Shown here one piece after another: positions 10,409 to 20,705 of a DNA stretch of 64,000 nt. Under the pieces are notes generated by a model, which worked only from the letters and a program-made list of their open reading frames with translations, was not told where the DNA came from and searched no databases. Location: NCBI GenBank assembly GCA_020809705.1, contig CP085831.1:2728001-2792000 (forward strand), written 5' to 3'. Source of the stretch: Calonectria ilicicola (Eukaryota; Ascomycota; Sordariomycetes; Hypocreales; Nectriaceae). How positions within the stretch are numbered: the stretch's first letter is position 1; every line of letters begins with the position of its first letter. Both the position numbers and the translations under genes were made by a program.

Positions 10409-11983
10409 ATGCAGCACCACATCAGAACATTCGACTTTGATATTGGAGACCATGATCACGAGTTGAAAATAGTCCACAGCTCTGCTGTGTCGTTTTCGAG
10501 GCTTCAACGACGCACAAACATAAAGTTTGTTGTACAGTCATTTGAACAAAAGCCGCAGGTTCAACTGGTTGTTTCTGCTAGTTTCCCTAACATAGCCGTG
10601 AATACTACCCAAACGACAACTTATGGACGAATGAAGTTGATGATCGAAGAGAAAGCGTCGAATGTCGATCCTATTTGGCGCCTGGATCCGAACCAGCAAT
10701 TATTTCTCCAGACAGATATCACGATTCGCTTGCCCGAGGTCAAGACACTAAGCCTTTTGGATGTCGAATCACTGGGTTCCCTAACCCTTGAAACGGACTT
10801 TTCATGCCCAATGTTCCAAGAGATTTCGTTGAAATCCATTAACGGGAACATTTCATGTGAAAGAATCCTCAACACTGGATTTAGGTTCGATCCTCCCAAA
10901 TACGGTAGCCTCAGCGCCAGGACAGTGAATGGTTCCATCAGAGGGGAATTCCATTTTTGGGATTTCTGCACTCTTCAGTCTACTAACGGGGCCATTGACT
11001 CTATGGTTCGGCAGCTGCAGCATGATCCCCCGACGAACAAGGGATTTATTGCGACTACAACCAACGGCGCTATCAGTGGGGAGTTTCATTTTTGGAAATC
11101 CTGCAACCTTACAACCACTAATTCGCGCATTGACTCGTCGGTTACGAAGCTGCGACATGACGGCCCAACTAACAAGGACTTCACTGCTACGACCACAAAC
11201 GGTGCCATACAAGGAGAGTTTCATGTTAGGGATTCCTGTATTCTCCGAACAACTAATTCTCCGATCGACGTTTTGGTGAAGAGGATGCGTTGTAACCGTC
11301 TCGGTGACCAGAATAAACTGGAGGCCAGCAGCAGTAACGGAAGCATTCGAGTAAGAATTGAAGAAATCGTCTATCCCAGTTTTGCAGAGTGGGCTTGTCT
11401 AGACCCAAACCCAAACTCAAAATCTCAGATTGGATCTTGGATAGGACATCAGACCAATTATTGGGACGGCTCAACTTCGCCTTACGAGGGCTTTACAGCG
11501 GCTCTTTCCACTTCGAACCAGGACATCAACCTAACCCTCCCATATGAGTGGAAGAATTTCCAGAATTATTCTATGACGACCAGGAATGGGCGGGCGAAGG
11601 TGTGGTTCAGCGATCCAATGAATTGGGAGCCCCCAGAACCCGTGCGCGAACCAAACAACGGTGAAGAAGAACCGCGCGACATCCTAGAAGACACGAGTGA
11701 CTCTGAGGAAGAACCGTGCAACACCCCAGAAGATTCAAGCGACTCTTGGGAAGACTCGAGCGATACTGTGGAAGAATCCAGTGATAGCCCGGAAGAACGA
11801 AGCATTACAGTGGACGAATCGTGCGACATGATGCAGGGACTAAGTGAGATGTCAAGCACCATCGCAGATGCATTTAAAACCATGGCGGACCACTTCGATA
11901 TCTCGATGGGTGAAATTACTGATTGGTACTGTGAAGACGATGACCGTTTCCCTTTGTTGAGCACGCCATCGCGGGAACAGTGA
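10409..11983 (+). CDS. Repeat-containing fungal protein, probable beta-solenoid (paralog 1)
   Basis: Single exon, 524 residues, no signal peptide. The core shows 45-residue repeats starting at residues 173, 218 and 263, each with a TNG-x-I-x-GEFH core, a Cys-Leu pair, TN-x-x-ID and a closing L-x-HD. The alternation of short beta-prone strands with Asn-Gly turns suggests a right-handed beta-solenoid, as in DUF4097-type adhesin-like folds; fungal proteins of this look have been filed as uncharacterised domains. After the repeats comes an L-P-Y-E-W segment shared with the paralog, then an acidic Ser/Asp/Glu-rich tail (about residues 410-480) of degenerate EDSSDS units and a C-terminal 45-residue extension. 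The tail is absent from the paralog at 13056. Function unknown; scaffold or binding roles are guesses. Confidence 0.75.
   Translation: MQHHIRTFDFDIGDHDHELKIVHSSAVSFSRLQRRTNIKFVVQSFEQKPQVQLVVSASFPNIAVNTTQTTTYGRMKLMIEEKASNVDPIWRLDPNQQLFLQTDITIRLPEVKTLSLLDVESLGSLTLETDFSCPMFQEISLKSINGNISCERILNTGFRFDPPKYGSLSARTVNGSIRGEFHFWDFCTLQSTNGAIDSMVRQLQHDPPTNKGFIATTTNGAISGEFHFWKSCNLTTTNSRIDSSVTKLRHDGPTNKDFTATTTNGAIQGEFHVRDSCILRTTNSPIDVLVKRMRCNRLGDQNKLEASSSNGSIRVRIEEIVYPSFAEWACLDPNPNSKSQIGSWIGHQTNYWDGSTSPYEGFTAALSTSNQDINLTLPYEWKNFQNYSMTTRNGRAKVWFSDPMNWEPPEPVREPNNGEEEPRDILEDTSDSEEEPCNTPEDSSDSWEDSSDTVEESSDSPEERSITVDESCDMMQGLSEMSSTIADAFKTMADHFDISMGEITDWYCEDDDRFPLLSTPSREQ
10925..11329 (+). repeat. Three tandem 135-bp coding repeats
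   Basis: Units start at 10925, 11060 and 11195, each 45 codons. Units 1 and 2 are most alike (GEFHFW in both); unit 3 diverges toward its end. The paralog at 13056 has only two units. Confidence 0.75.
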
Positions 11984-13055
11984 AAAAGCAGTTCTACTGT
12001 TGGTTTCAGGGTTAGTTGTTGGTATTTTTGGTCGACAATTCGGTTAAAAATTCATGATTAAACAAAGTATAGAGTAAATAAAAATTGTAACGAGGTTTTG
12101 GAAGCCCGTCGTCGAGGATACATATGCGTGAATGAACGTAAACGAATTGGCTGGGTAGATTGAACCACCATGTCTACGTATCTCTCTGTTGGGTTTAATC
12201 TGGTTAAGCGGCATTGGTGCGGTTTACGCGATTTCTTTTACTACCTATGATCAAAGCCAGCCTTTGCTTTCATGGACATGTCTCGTGGCTGTTGGCTTTC
12301 TTATTTGAACAGGGCAGCCAGTTCCTGACAATACGGATTGGGTGGATTAAACATCTTCATTTCAGTTATTTAAAGTAATATCTGTGTGATAAAATTCAAA
12401 ATTATGAAGGGGAGAAAATTCTACCTATAGAGTTCCTTGAAATTATAGATCAGTAGGTGGGTTGAGTATCAATACGAAGTTGTGTCACTTCATTTTAAAA
12501 TAGTGGTGTAGGATCGTGAGGTTAGTACGCACATCCGCCGTTATTGAATCATACAGTGCGTATGTATCCAACCAAAACAAATACAGTGTGGCTGTGGCAT
12601 CGCTCTTTGTGGGAATGAATAAAGAGATCGGGCCCTCTTGGCGTTCTCTCTCTGTCACTTTTTCTTTCTTACTTTCCTTTGGAGTGAATCGAGTAATGAT
12701 GCCACTAGGGGCACAGCCGTTTCTTTCTGATGCATACAATGAGAGGATAGAACAGAACAATATACGCGATAGAACAAACGAGATAAACCAAGTTCATAAA
12801 AAGAACCGAATTATGGTGAGAATCCCTCACAAGAACACTGGCTCAGCCCGCGTGTACGTGTCGGACTTTATGGCTTCGTGAGACGCGATGTTCCCTTTTT
12901 GAGAAATTGAATGTCATGGTGACCTAAAGATAGGACCTCACCTATATAACATAATATTCCATCAACTTGAACTAGTGGTATTGCTCATTCTCGCCATGCA
13001 ACAAGACTTGTGGTCATTCCTCTCGCGACAGGGCTAGTAAACACTCCCCTTACAG
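11984..13055. other. Intergenic between the two paralogs
   Basis: About 1.07 kb. A 121-codon frame at 12516-12881 has no recognisable feature. A TATATAA box precedes the second paralog. No repeat or mobile element seen. Confidence 0.5.
12943..12949 (+). promoter_or_regulatory. Candidate TATA box of repeat-protein gene 2
   Basis: TATATAA 107 bp before the ATG at 13056, matching the arrangement in front of the first paralog. Confidence 0.35.
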
Positions 13056-14249
13056 ATGAAGGAATATCCTACTAAAACTTTTGCAAGCAGCAAGATGGAG
13101 AACCTTTATAGAGGATGTCACTGTCCTATTGGAAATAACCTCAATCTAAAGATTGTGTACCATTCCGACTCAACGACTTCAATGCTTCAACGTTCTATCA
13201 ACATCAAGCCTTTACAATCATCCGAGGAACACCAGCAGGCTCTGGTTGAAGTTTCGTGTTTGCCCAAAGGTATCGTCTTTAACACGAAACGGACAATATT
13301 AGAGGATGGATCGATACAACTGGACATTGTCGATACTGAAATGAATGGGTCTAAGAATTCGTCGGATTCATCCCTCAAATTTGATATCACGATCCAGTTA
13401 CCAGAGGGAAAAAGGCTAAGTAGTTTGGATGTTAATTCGCGGCATTCCATATCGCTTCAGTCTCAAGTTTCAGGAGCGGTCGCAGAAAGGATCTCGCTGT
13501 TTTCTGGGGGTGGAAGCATTTCATGTGCGCAGGTTGGCGGCCCCCAACGTCAACTTGATTATCCAGCCTATGGGATATTGACCGCTGAGACAATAGAGGG
13601 CAATATTGAAGGAGAGTTCAGCTTTTGGGATTCTTGTTTTCTGCGATCCAAATGTGGGAATATTACGTCTACGGTCGGGAACTTGCAGCACGACCCCCTA
13701 GCCCACGGCACGTTTACCGCTATCACCATTCATGGAGCTATTGAAGGAGACTTTCTTATTCGGAAGTCCTGCTTCCTTGAAGCCAACAATGGATCTATCC
13801 AAGCTGTGGTTAAAAGGTTGCGCTGCCATCGTGGCCTTCCCAGTTCATTAAAGACCATGGCAGAATCCGCATCCACAAAAGTCAAGATTCAAGAGACCGC
13901 GTGTCCCTTTACGGAAGAATGGATTCTGTTGCACCACAAGTCTGTCTCTGAATCCATCTTTGGCTGCTCGACAAAACATCATATATGTTGCGATGAAGAA
14001 ATTCCGCCATACCAGGGTCTCGAGACTGACCATTATTCGGATAGGCGCGTTGAAATCATTTTTCCAACCACATGGCAGGATTTCCAAAATTATACAATTG
14101 ACACAGCTGGCAAGCCGGTAAGAGTGGCATTCAGTGAAGAAATGGATCCAAAAGAGCCAAATCTCATGGATGGATCGAATATTATTGTAGGTGATGATGT
14201 CAATCACGATCATCCAGACTCAGATGGAGACTGGGAATTCTGTCATTAG
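13056..14249 (+). CDS. Repeat-containing fungal protein, probable beta-solenoid (paralog 2)
   Basis: Single exon, 397 residues. Aligns along its length with the protein at 10409: the shared N-terminal LKIV segment, the IQLPEGKRLSSLDV strand, repeat units beginning TIEGNIEGEF and TIHGAIEGDF, the closing VKRLRC motif and the TWQDFQNY segment. Only two 45-residue units are present rather than three, and the long acidic tail is missing. An internal ATG at 13095 gives an N-terminus of almost the same length as the first paralog and may be the true start. Clearly a tandem duplicate that has diverged strongly at the residue level, so the duplication is not recent. No signal peptide or membrane span. 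Function unknown. Confidence 0.75.
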   Translation: MKEYPTKTFASSKMENLYRGCHCPIGNNLNLKIVYHSDSTTSMLQRSINIKPLQSSEEHQQALVEVSCLPKGIVFNTKRTILEDGSIQLDIVDTEMNGSKNSSDSSLKFDITIQLPEGKRLSSLDVNSRHSISLQSQVSGAVAERISLFSGGGSISCAQVGGPQRQLDYPAYGILTAETIEGNIEGEFSFWDSCFLRSKCGNITSTVGNLQHDPLAHGTFTAITIHGAIEGDFLIRKSCFLEANNGSIQAVVKRLRCHRGLPSSLKTMAESASTKVKIQETACPFTEEWILLHHKSVSESIFGCSTKHHICCDEEIPPYQGLETDHYSDRRVEIIFPTTWQDFQNYTIDTAGKPVRVAFSEEMDPKEPNLMDGSNIIVGDDVNHDHPDSDGDWEFCH

Positions 14250-14912
14250 AGTCATCATTAGGAAAGCAAGCCGCGATTAGGATACTGATTAGGCGATTAA
14301 CTATTTGTTTTTAAAGCAGGAAAGACGGGGTAGAAATGAGATTTGTGTACTAAATTAATGTTCTGTAGCATCTAAAAGCTGGCGCTACTGAGGCCTTTTG
14401 ATAGCTCGATAAGAAATACTGTTGACTTGCCCTCACGGTGGGGATAAGCCATGATCTACTGGCTTTCCTGAATGACCAAGTGCAAGATGTTGTTTTTAAT
14501 GACTTCAGAGAGATTAGAATGCGCAGCCTCCAGTGGTTCACTTGATTGAGCTAGAAAATGACGTATTCTCATCTGATCAATTGATAGCATGGTCTTATCT
14601 TTCACTGGTTGATCTTGGTTTACTCCGATCATGTGACAGCACGATTGACGCCATTTCCCCCACAGTGTCCAATCAAAGTCAGACTCTGATCGCTGTTGAC
14701 ATTCCTGATTAGATGGTCGCTGTTGGCTTTCCCAATCCATCACGGCAATCAATTGCCGACCGGCTGAGAGCGCCGATTCTCAAGCACGCCAATCTGGTAT
14801 ATTTGGTTGAACCATGAAAATGAGTCTTTCTCTATGAACCATTTTTCGCACAAGAGTTCGCCTTCGGATTAGTTCATTTTTACAAGCATTCATCACCTCT
14901 AACCTCCAAGAA
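14250..14912. other. Intergenic
   Basis: About 660 bp before the second dioxygenase gene. No supported feature. Confidence 0.5.
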
Positions 14913-15899
14913 ATGGCTGAAGTAGTGCAAAAACGGTACCCGCCACCAATTGACTCGGCATACGAGCCAAGCGTTTCCATCACGCGCCTTCCAGCCAACG
15001 CACCATTTGAAGAGATCCTTGCAGTGCTGGACCGCGACGGTGGCGTAATACTCGAAAATTTTATTGCATCGGACGAGCTGAAGAAAATAGAAGAGGAGAT
15101 CGAGGAGTCCAAAAAGGATGACGAGAAGAAGGCTCACACTGGTTTCCCTCAAATCCCCTCAGAAACAACATTGCTGTCCGGGCTGGTCGGGAGATCCAAG
15201 ACTATCGCAGATGTATGCGAGAGACCCATTCTCACAAAGCTCAGAGAGGAGATTTTGGTACATAAATTCTCGATAACCCGCGAATTTTACACCCAGGATT
15301 ACCGCATCGATCCTCTCCTTAGCATCAGCATGAGCTTCCAGATCGGCACAGGTGCACCACGCCAGGCTCTGCACCGCGACGATGCAATCCATGGCATAGA
15401 TCACAGCGCGCCTTTCGACCTGAAAAAAGCAACTCAATTTGCGTGTTTGATTGCCGGGTGTCAGACGACGAGAGAGAATGGGGCCACCATGTTTGTTCCT
15501 GGTAGCCACCGTTGGGACAATAGCCGCCAGCCACGGACTGACGAAGTGTGCTTCGCTGGTACGTATATCAAACCCCTGGCCATGAAACAAAACATTAACC
15601 TGAACATAGAAATGAATGCCGGCTCCGCGCTCATATTTATGGGATCTGCATTTCATGGTGGCGGGCACAACTCGGTCCCCGACTCTGTGCGCATTGTCCA
15701 TGGTCTTTTCTTTGTTCGAGGAACCTTGCGGCAAGAGGAGAACCAGTTCCTAGCTGTGCCTCACAAAAAGGTGCTCCAAATGTCTCCAACCATGCAGAGC
15801 CTTTTAGGTTATAAAAAGCCAGGCCCTGCGCTTGGGCTGGTGGATAATCGGGATCCTTGTGCCGATCTTGCAGGTGTTTTCCGACAAGTAGCTGCATAG
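14913..15899 (+). CDS. PhyH-family Fe(II)/2-oxoglutarate dioxygenase (complete paralog)
   Basis: The genomic frame is open for 328 codons, but residues 216-232 are almost certainly an intron. Bases 15559..15609 (51 bp) run GTACGT...ATTAAC...TAG and interrupt exactly the codon where the copy at 1-915 has its intron. Removing them gives A-E-M-N-A-G-S, matching L-E-M-K-K-G-S in that copy. The spliced protein is 311 residues: exons 14913..15558 and 15610..15899. Iron ligands are H154 and D156 (LHRDD) and H231 after splicing (AFHGGG). The PGSHRW turn and the Arg of the FVRGTLRQEENQ segment are conserved. No targeting signal is obvious. Likely an oxidative tailoring or catabolic enzyme; substrate unknown. 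An adjacent third member (16344) is transcribed toward it. Confidence 0.85.
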   Translation: MAEVVQKRYPPPIDSAYEPSVSITRLPANAPFEEILAVLDRDGGVILENFIASDELKKIEEEIEESKKDDEKKAHTGFPQIPSETTLLSGLVGRSKTIADVCERPILTKLREEILVHKFSITREFYTQDYRIDPLLSISMSFQIGTGAPRQALHRDDAIHGIDHSAPFDLKKATQFACLIAGCQTTRENGATMFVPGSHRWDNSRQPRTDEVCFAGTYIKPLAMKQNINLNIEMNAGSALIFMGSAFHGGGHNSVPDSVRIVHGLFFVRGTLRQEENQFLAVPHKKVLQMSPTMQSLLGYKKPGPALGLVDNRDPCADLAGVFRQVAA

Positions 15900-16343
15900 C
15901 TTTACATGGTCCATAAATCTTGCATCTAGTCCTAGGACACTTCGCGTGTTTTATTTAAACATTTTCCATGTATTATTTCGGTTTTGTGAGAGCGGTTTCT
16001 AGCATATTATGCAGTCGATGTGTGTGGGCCGTCTTGATCCAAAATGACTGAACAGGTGGTCCAACGACATTTATCACAACGGAAATAGTATTGAATATTT
16101 GTACAATAACTGCGAAGATTATGGCATTGTATTCATAAGCCCGGCTGTATTTGGGTCAGGTGTTGGTCAAATCATTAGATTACGGTGCATGACCGTCCTA
16201 AGACTTGGTCATTTTGCCCATCCCTGGGATTATAATGTCTCCTTCTTTAAATAGCACCATGGCAACATTGATCGGATTATTCATTTAGTACAAAATGGTT
16301 CATTTCAACTAATTTTGCTATGTGAAGATGCCATGCGAAGACC
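15900..16343. other. Convergent intergenic region between two dioxygenases
   Basis: About 440 bp. No coding or structural feature recognised. Confidence 0.5.
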
Positions 16344-17370
16344 TCACATGTCAACAGTCTCTTCATCCTCAACTCCAAACAAGACGCGCATCGGATCTTG
16401 GTACTTGTAAAAACCACATCCAGGTTTCGCAACACCGTATCCAAGCAATCTCTGTACCTGAGGGGTGAATCCTTTGGCAATTTCCAGGGGCACCTCAAGG
16501 AATTCGTTTTCCGCTGGTCGATACTGAGCTCTATTGAAAAATATGCCCACTGTCTCTCGACGTTCATTCCTGAGGAGTTTTGTGGTCAGTATTAAATATT
16601 CGAGAAGACTGATGGAAATCCTGGCTTACTTTGTTGTATTGGCACCACCGGCATGGTACACATGGCCATGGAAGAGTAGGGTATCACCTGGTTCCAGCTC
16701 AGCAGGCACAGCTTCATGATCATAAGGCGGGCGTTCAGTGTCCCAGAGGTGAGATCCTGGGATGACAATGGTGGCACCGTTTTCCTTGGTGGTCTTCATG
16801 ATGGCAGTGACAGATCCAAGGAACATTGGTGGTCCAACCTCTTGGATGTGCCAATCACTAGTAGAAAATCGTCAGCGCTAAAACTATTGGGAGTGACGGG
16901 GTATGGACTTGCAGGTCATCTCGATGCAGGCCTTGTTGAGCCGAGCCCGGATTTACACGAAACCCCACAGTAGACGAAAGAATAGGCTTGGTCGTGACAG
17001 TAACCCTATTCCGGCCCAGCCAATGTGGGTAGGTGTCAGAAAGAAGCTCATTCGCAACATCAATCAGCAACGGGGTAGTCATCAATTCGACGCAAGCAGG
17101 CGACTTGGCAACCAAGCCTGTTGCACGCTGAGTGGTACTGGGGAAAAACCCCGACTTATCGCCCTGATCAGCATCAAAATAGGGTTTGAGCTCAGCCTTG
17201 ATTTGAGCAGCGAGGTCCTTGGAAATAAAATCCTCGACAATGACACCACCATCTTTGTTGATAATGTCACATATTTCGTTGACTGTTGCCGCATTGGCTT
17301 TTACGCGTTGGATCTTTGGGCTGTTACCCTCAGAAAGAGATGTTTCAGTCACGACGGTGCCAGAGGTCAT
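16344..17370 (-). CDS. PhyH-family dioxygenase, third and most diverged paralog, GC-AG intron
   Basis: Three exons: 17370..16913, 16857..16630 and 16569..16344, giving 303 residues. The first intron (16912..16858) must use a GC donor (GCAAGT) with a TAG acceptor; only this keeps frame and yields HRDD-LDWHIQEVGPP. The second intron (60 bp) is GT-AG. Iron ligands lie in LHRDD, the PGSHLW turn follows, and the distal His is in GHVYHAGGAN, which is closer to the fungal endoperoxidase/hydroxylase subgroup than the other two copies. The C-terminus contains QRLLGYG. The frame is open 13 codons further upstream, but the ATG at 17370 fits the paralogs better. Low identity to the other two copies indicates old divergence rather than fresh tandem duplication. 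Confidence 0.85.
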
Positions 17371-17999
17371 CTTCAAGGGACAAAAGAAGAAATAATTGGA
17401 AGTAATCAATTGTGAAAATAAAACTCAGACTTTGCAATGCTGGATGAAAATCGCTGTTAGGGTCTTGGTCATCTCAAGGGTTATATATCTACGAAGTGGG
17501 AATCTAGACTGCCGTCTATGCCACGATCGCCAAGGTAGACAACTTTCAAAATTGGAAACTGAACAGCGACATGCATGAGATTATGCATGGACTGCGTAAT
17601 CCAATCATTGTACTGTGACAAGACCAGTCTGATGAAGCTAGTTCAGGTAATCCAGTCAATCATGATCGTAATTGATACATCTTGCTGCTCGTCGGTGAGA
17701 AATACCTATTTGGGGTTAGAGGGAATGCTGTGGTTGCCTGCCCCGCAATTGATACCTGAAGAGCCAATACAGATGCTGCTTCAGGATAGAGTGGTGTGCC
17801 AAACAATTCACCAAAACAACATTTGTTCAGATACTTATTCATGGTGGAAGAAAAAAAGCAGGCAAGCCTCATTCGGCACAGCTAAAAACGAGCTGATTAA
17901 TCAAGTGCACGATAAAGAAAATCAGTGAGACGAGAACAGTAGAGTAATGGTTGATAGAATTAAGACATTATGTACTTTTAATTTTAGTTATACGTTAAA
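17371..17999. other. Intergenic, dioxygenase promoter side and peroxidase 3' side
   Basis: Frames of up to 117 codons (17575-17928, plus) have no family features and are taken as chance. Confidence 0.5.
17481..17487 (-). promoter_or_regulatory. Candidate TATA box of third dioxygenase gene
   Basis: TATATAA on the minus strand about 111 bp upstream of the ATG at 17370. Confidence 0.35.
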
Positions 18000-19671
18000 T
18001 TAACAGGATTCCAGCTGTGTTGTAAAATGAAACTCCGACGTAGAAAGCCCGTCCTTTGTCTGAACCTCGAGATCAAAGGTTGTGCTCCACTCCCGGGAAG
18101 AAACGTCAACATCTACCGTATAGTACGAGTAGGTTGGCCCGGTGCTGTTCAATGACATGCGTGACGGTTGGATTGCAAGTCTTGGCAGCATGGCTCCCGG
18201 CTGGCTGATCTTGTGGGCCATTTGAACAACAGGCACGGTGTTAGAATTGACCAGATCCTTTCGCACTGCAGCCTGGATGGTGGTGGTGAGGTTGTCGTTG
18301 CGGACTTCACCACCGAGACAAGACCTGGTCTGCAGATACAGAATTTCGTCATTCAGTGGGTAGCCGCCCGTGCCCTCGTTGTCGAGAACGACTTCTGCTG
18401 AAGTGGCATTCTGCAGGTGAATATCGAAGCTCTTCAGACCTGCTGTCATATCGGTCGTTGTGGCAAATCTGTACCAGGTGAAGACCTCGTCGAAAAAGCC
18501 ATATGACTGGCCGCCTCCGACCATGCGGTTAGCTTCAACCTTGGTGCGCTTTCCGTCGCGATCAAGGAGGTTGATGGCAACCTGGAGCGTGTCGGCGTCA
18601 CGGCCGGTGCCCTTTGTCGTGCGCACGCGAATTTTGCCTTCCAGGGCCAACTTTGTTGAGTTGCCGGCTTCGGGCTCCAGCTTGTCAATGTACGGCTTGA
18701 CGTCGACGAGATCGATGGGGTCGGACAGAGTAACAGCCGCAGGCACTGTGTCGACAAGGCGTTCAAAGATGGCAGCACATGTCTTCTGGAAGGTTTCCGG
18801 ATCCTTGAGCTGAGTCATGGTCACGTTGCCGTCGGAGCCGAAAACACGCTTGTCAGAGTTTGTGGTTTCGTTGTAGCCGTAAACCAAGGGGTTTGAACCT
18901 TGGCCGGCGAAATATTCATTCACAACCGCATTGTCAAACTTTTCCGCAGTGCTGTCGAACTTGGGCTTGTTCTCGTCCGAAACCTCTCCTCCGGTAATCT
19001 GGGGAAAGTTCTTGCTGTGAACTCCGCCGACGGTGTGGCCACAGGCCACCATGGAAATCATGTCCTCCTTGCTGAAGCCGGCTTTGGTGAAGGCCTCGAT
19101 TGTCGATTGCAGATCTTGCTCGGGCTTGGGTACTCCCTCGGGACCCGCACTGGTCGCATCGATTCGGCCCATGCGGATTGGGATCCTCATTCCGCCACAG
19201 CCGGCCACTGCCGAGATGAGACCAAGGGCGAGGAGGTCGGCGCCGCTGGATCGAGGGCTGACAAATGAATGTAGTTCGGATAGAGTGTTGTTGAATGCGG
19301 AACCCTCGTTTTCTCCGCGCTCCGTCTCGAACATGATGGATGCATCTAAACCACCAGTACCCTTGGCCTTGTCGTATGTAATTGTGTCGTGGAAAACAGT
19401 CCTGATCCATTCTGCTGAGTTTTGCTTGCCGACCTCGTTGGAGCCAAATCCACAGGGGACAACCACTATGCACAAGTCAGAAACGATTTTAAACCAAATG
19501 ACCGTGGTTGCAGTTATTTTCTGACTTACAATCAGTGAAACCAAAACGGATAGTGCCGTCCTGCATGGCCCAAAGATCTTCGAGCCAGTCGCTCTCAGCG
19601 GGCCACACGTACTTGGCATGAGCCACAGTACTCAGTGAGTACAAGATAGAGGTTGACCTGCTAATCTTCAT
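18000..19671 (-). CDS. Secreted haem peroxidase (plant/fungal peroxidase superfamily)
   Basis: Two exons, 19671..19530 and 19465..18000 (64-bp intron GTAAGT...TAG), 535 residues. A short signal peptide (residues 1-19, ending AHA) leads into a peroxidase domain. The distal pair Arg69/His73 sits in EWIRTVFHD, followed by a GGLDAS calcium/structural motif. The substrate-side segment MGRIDATSAGP follows, and the proximal haem-ligand His191 is in VACGHTVGG. The domain ends near residue 310. The remaining 220 residues form a beta-rich C-terminal extension with N-glycosylation sites, as in a family of extended secreted ascomycete peroxidases distinct from lignin and manganese peroxidases. Expected to oxidise phenolics or detoxify H2O2 outside the cell. 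It lies close to the dioxygenases, but nothing in the sequence links them functionally. Confidence 0.88.
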
Positions 19672-20705
19672 TTTGGGCAACTGAGCACAAGTTTAATCGA
19701 AAACTATGGTTTCCCTCATCTTCAAACTGGGAGCTGTCGTTCGGTATTTGAACAAAATGAATGCTTCTAGAATCTTGGACTTTTGCCGCAAATCTATTGC
19801 AAAAGTCCCGGATCATCCTGGCCAATTTCCCCCAGTTTCTCGTATTAGCAAGGTCCAACCGGATGAAAACGAGCCAAGAATGGCCTTTGCGAACGAGCTA
19901 CTGCCTGAATAGGTTAAGACGATGTGGTCCTAGAGCAAGATAGATCCCGTGTCGCGACAAGGGTTGCAGCCAATGACAAGTGCCCCAATGCAAATACGAG
20001 ATGGGGGAGATTGGGGCCTTTTTGCCGTCATGCGATTCCACTACCGAATTGAGTTTGCCATTCTGTACTTATTTGATAAGCTTGATCTCATGTTCAGGGC
20101 CTCGCCTGTAGCCCTACAAGGGGCACGGCCGTGCGAGGCGCAGGCTCGTCCAATTGACAGCGACGACAAGACGGAAGCAAAACCGAAAGCGAGAGCAAAT
20201 GCCACGCCGCATAAAAATAGATCAAGCAATGGCCCCCACAGTTTAGCCGAACCAGTGAGCACTCATGATGATGGATGGAATGTTCTTTGTTTCCTTATCT
20301 GATACAACATAATTCCTTGTGGTGGGCTTGCATTGTGTTGCAGTGTTTCATCAATAGGTAAATTCGGATTGGGTTGAACGCCTTGTCATGTGATTTCACA
20401 CCTCCATTTCACACATTCGGATTCCGTGGATTCCGCGTTCCTCGTGAGGTTGGAGTCATGGCTGCCCCACGTATACGGGCTATTGTGCCGAGACGGGAGA
20501 TTTACGAACCCGGACACAGACATCGCTTAGGCCGATTTACAACGAAGCATTCAGGGATGCAGTACCGTGCGCAAGACGCTAGAAGGTGCTTCCATTTCCA
20601 TTTCTTTCTTATTTGGGGAACTGCTGTAAATGTCACGTTACATAGTAGGATATCACAATACAAATAAATGCCCTTTTGGACTCCATCTTCCATCGCGCCA
20701 AAATA
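19672..20705. other. Intergenic, peroxidase promoter and UNC-93-like 3' side
   Basis: About 1 kb with several short frames, none showing a signal peptide, membrane span or motif. Confidence 0.5.

Noticed and set aside
12516..12881. 121-codon frame between the 45-residue-repeat paralogs
   Set aside because: No signal peptide or motif; unrelated to the flanking family.
18934..19473. 179- and 163-codon frames over the peroxidase exon
   Set aside because: Frame shadows of a codon-biased real gene; the peroxidase reading carries all active-site motifs.
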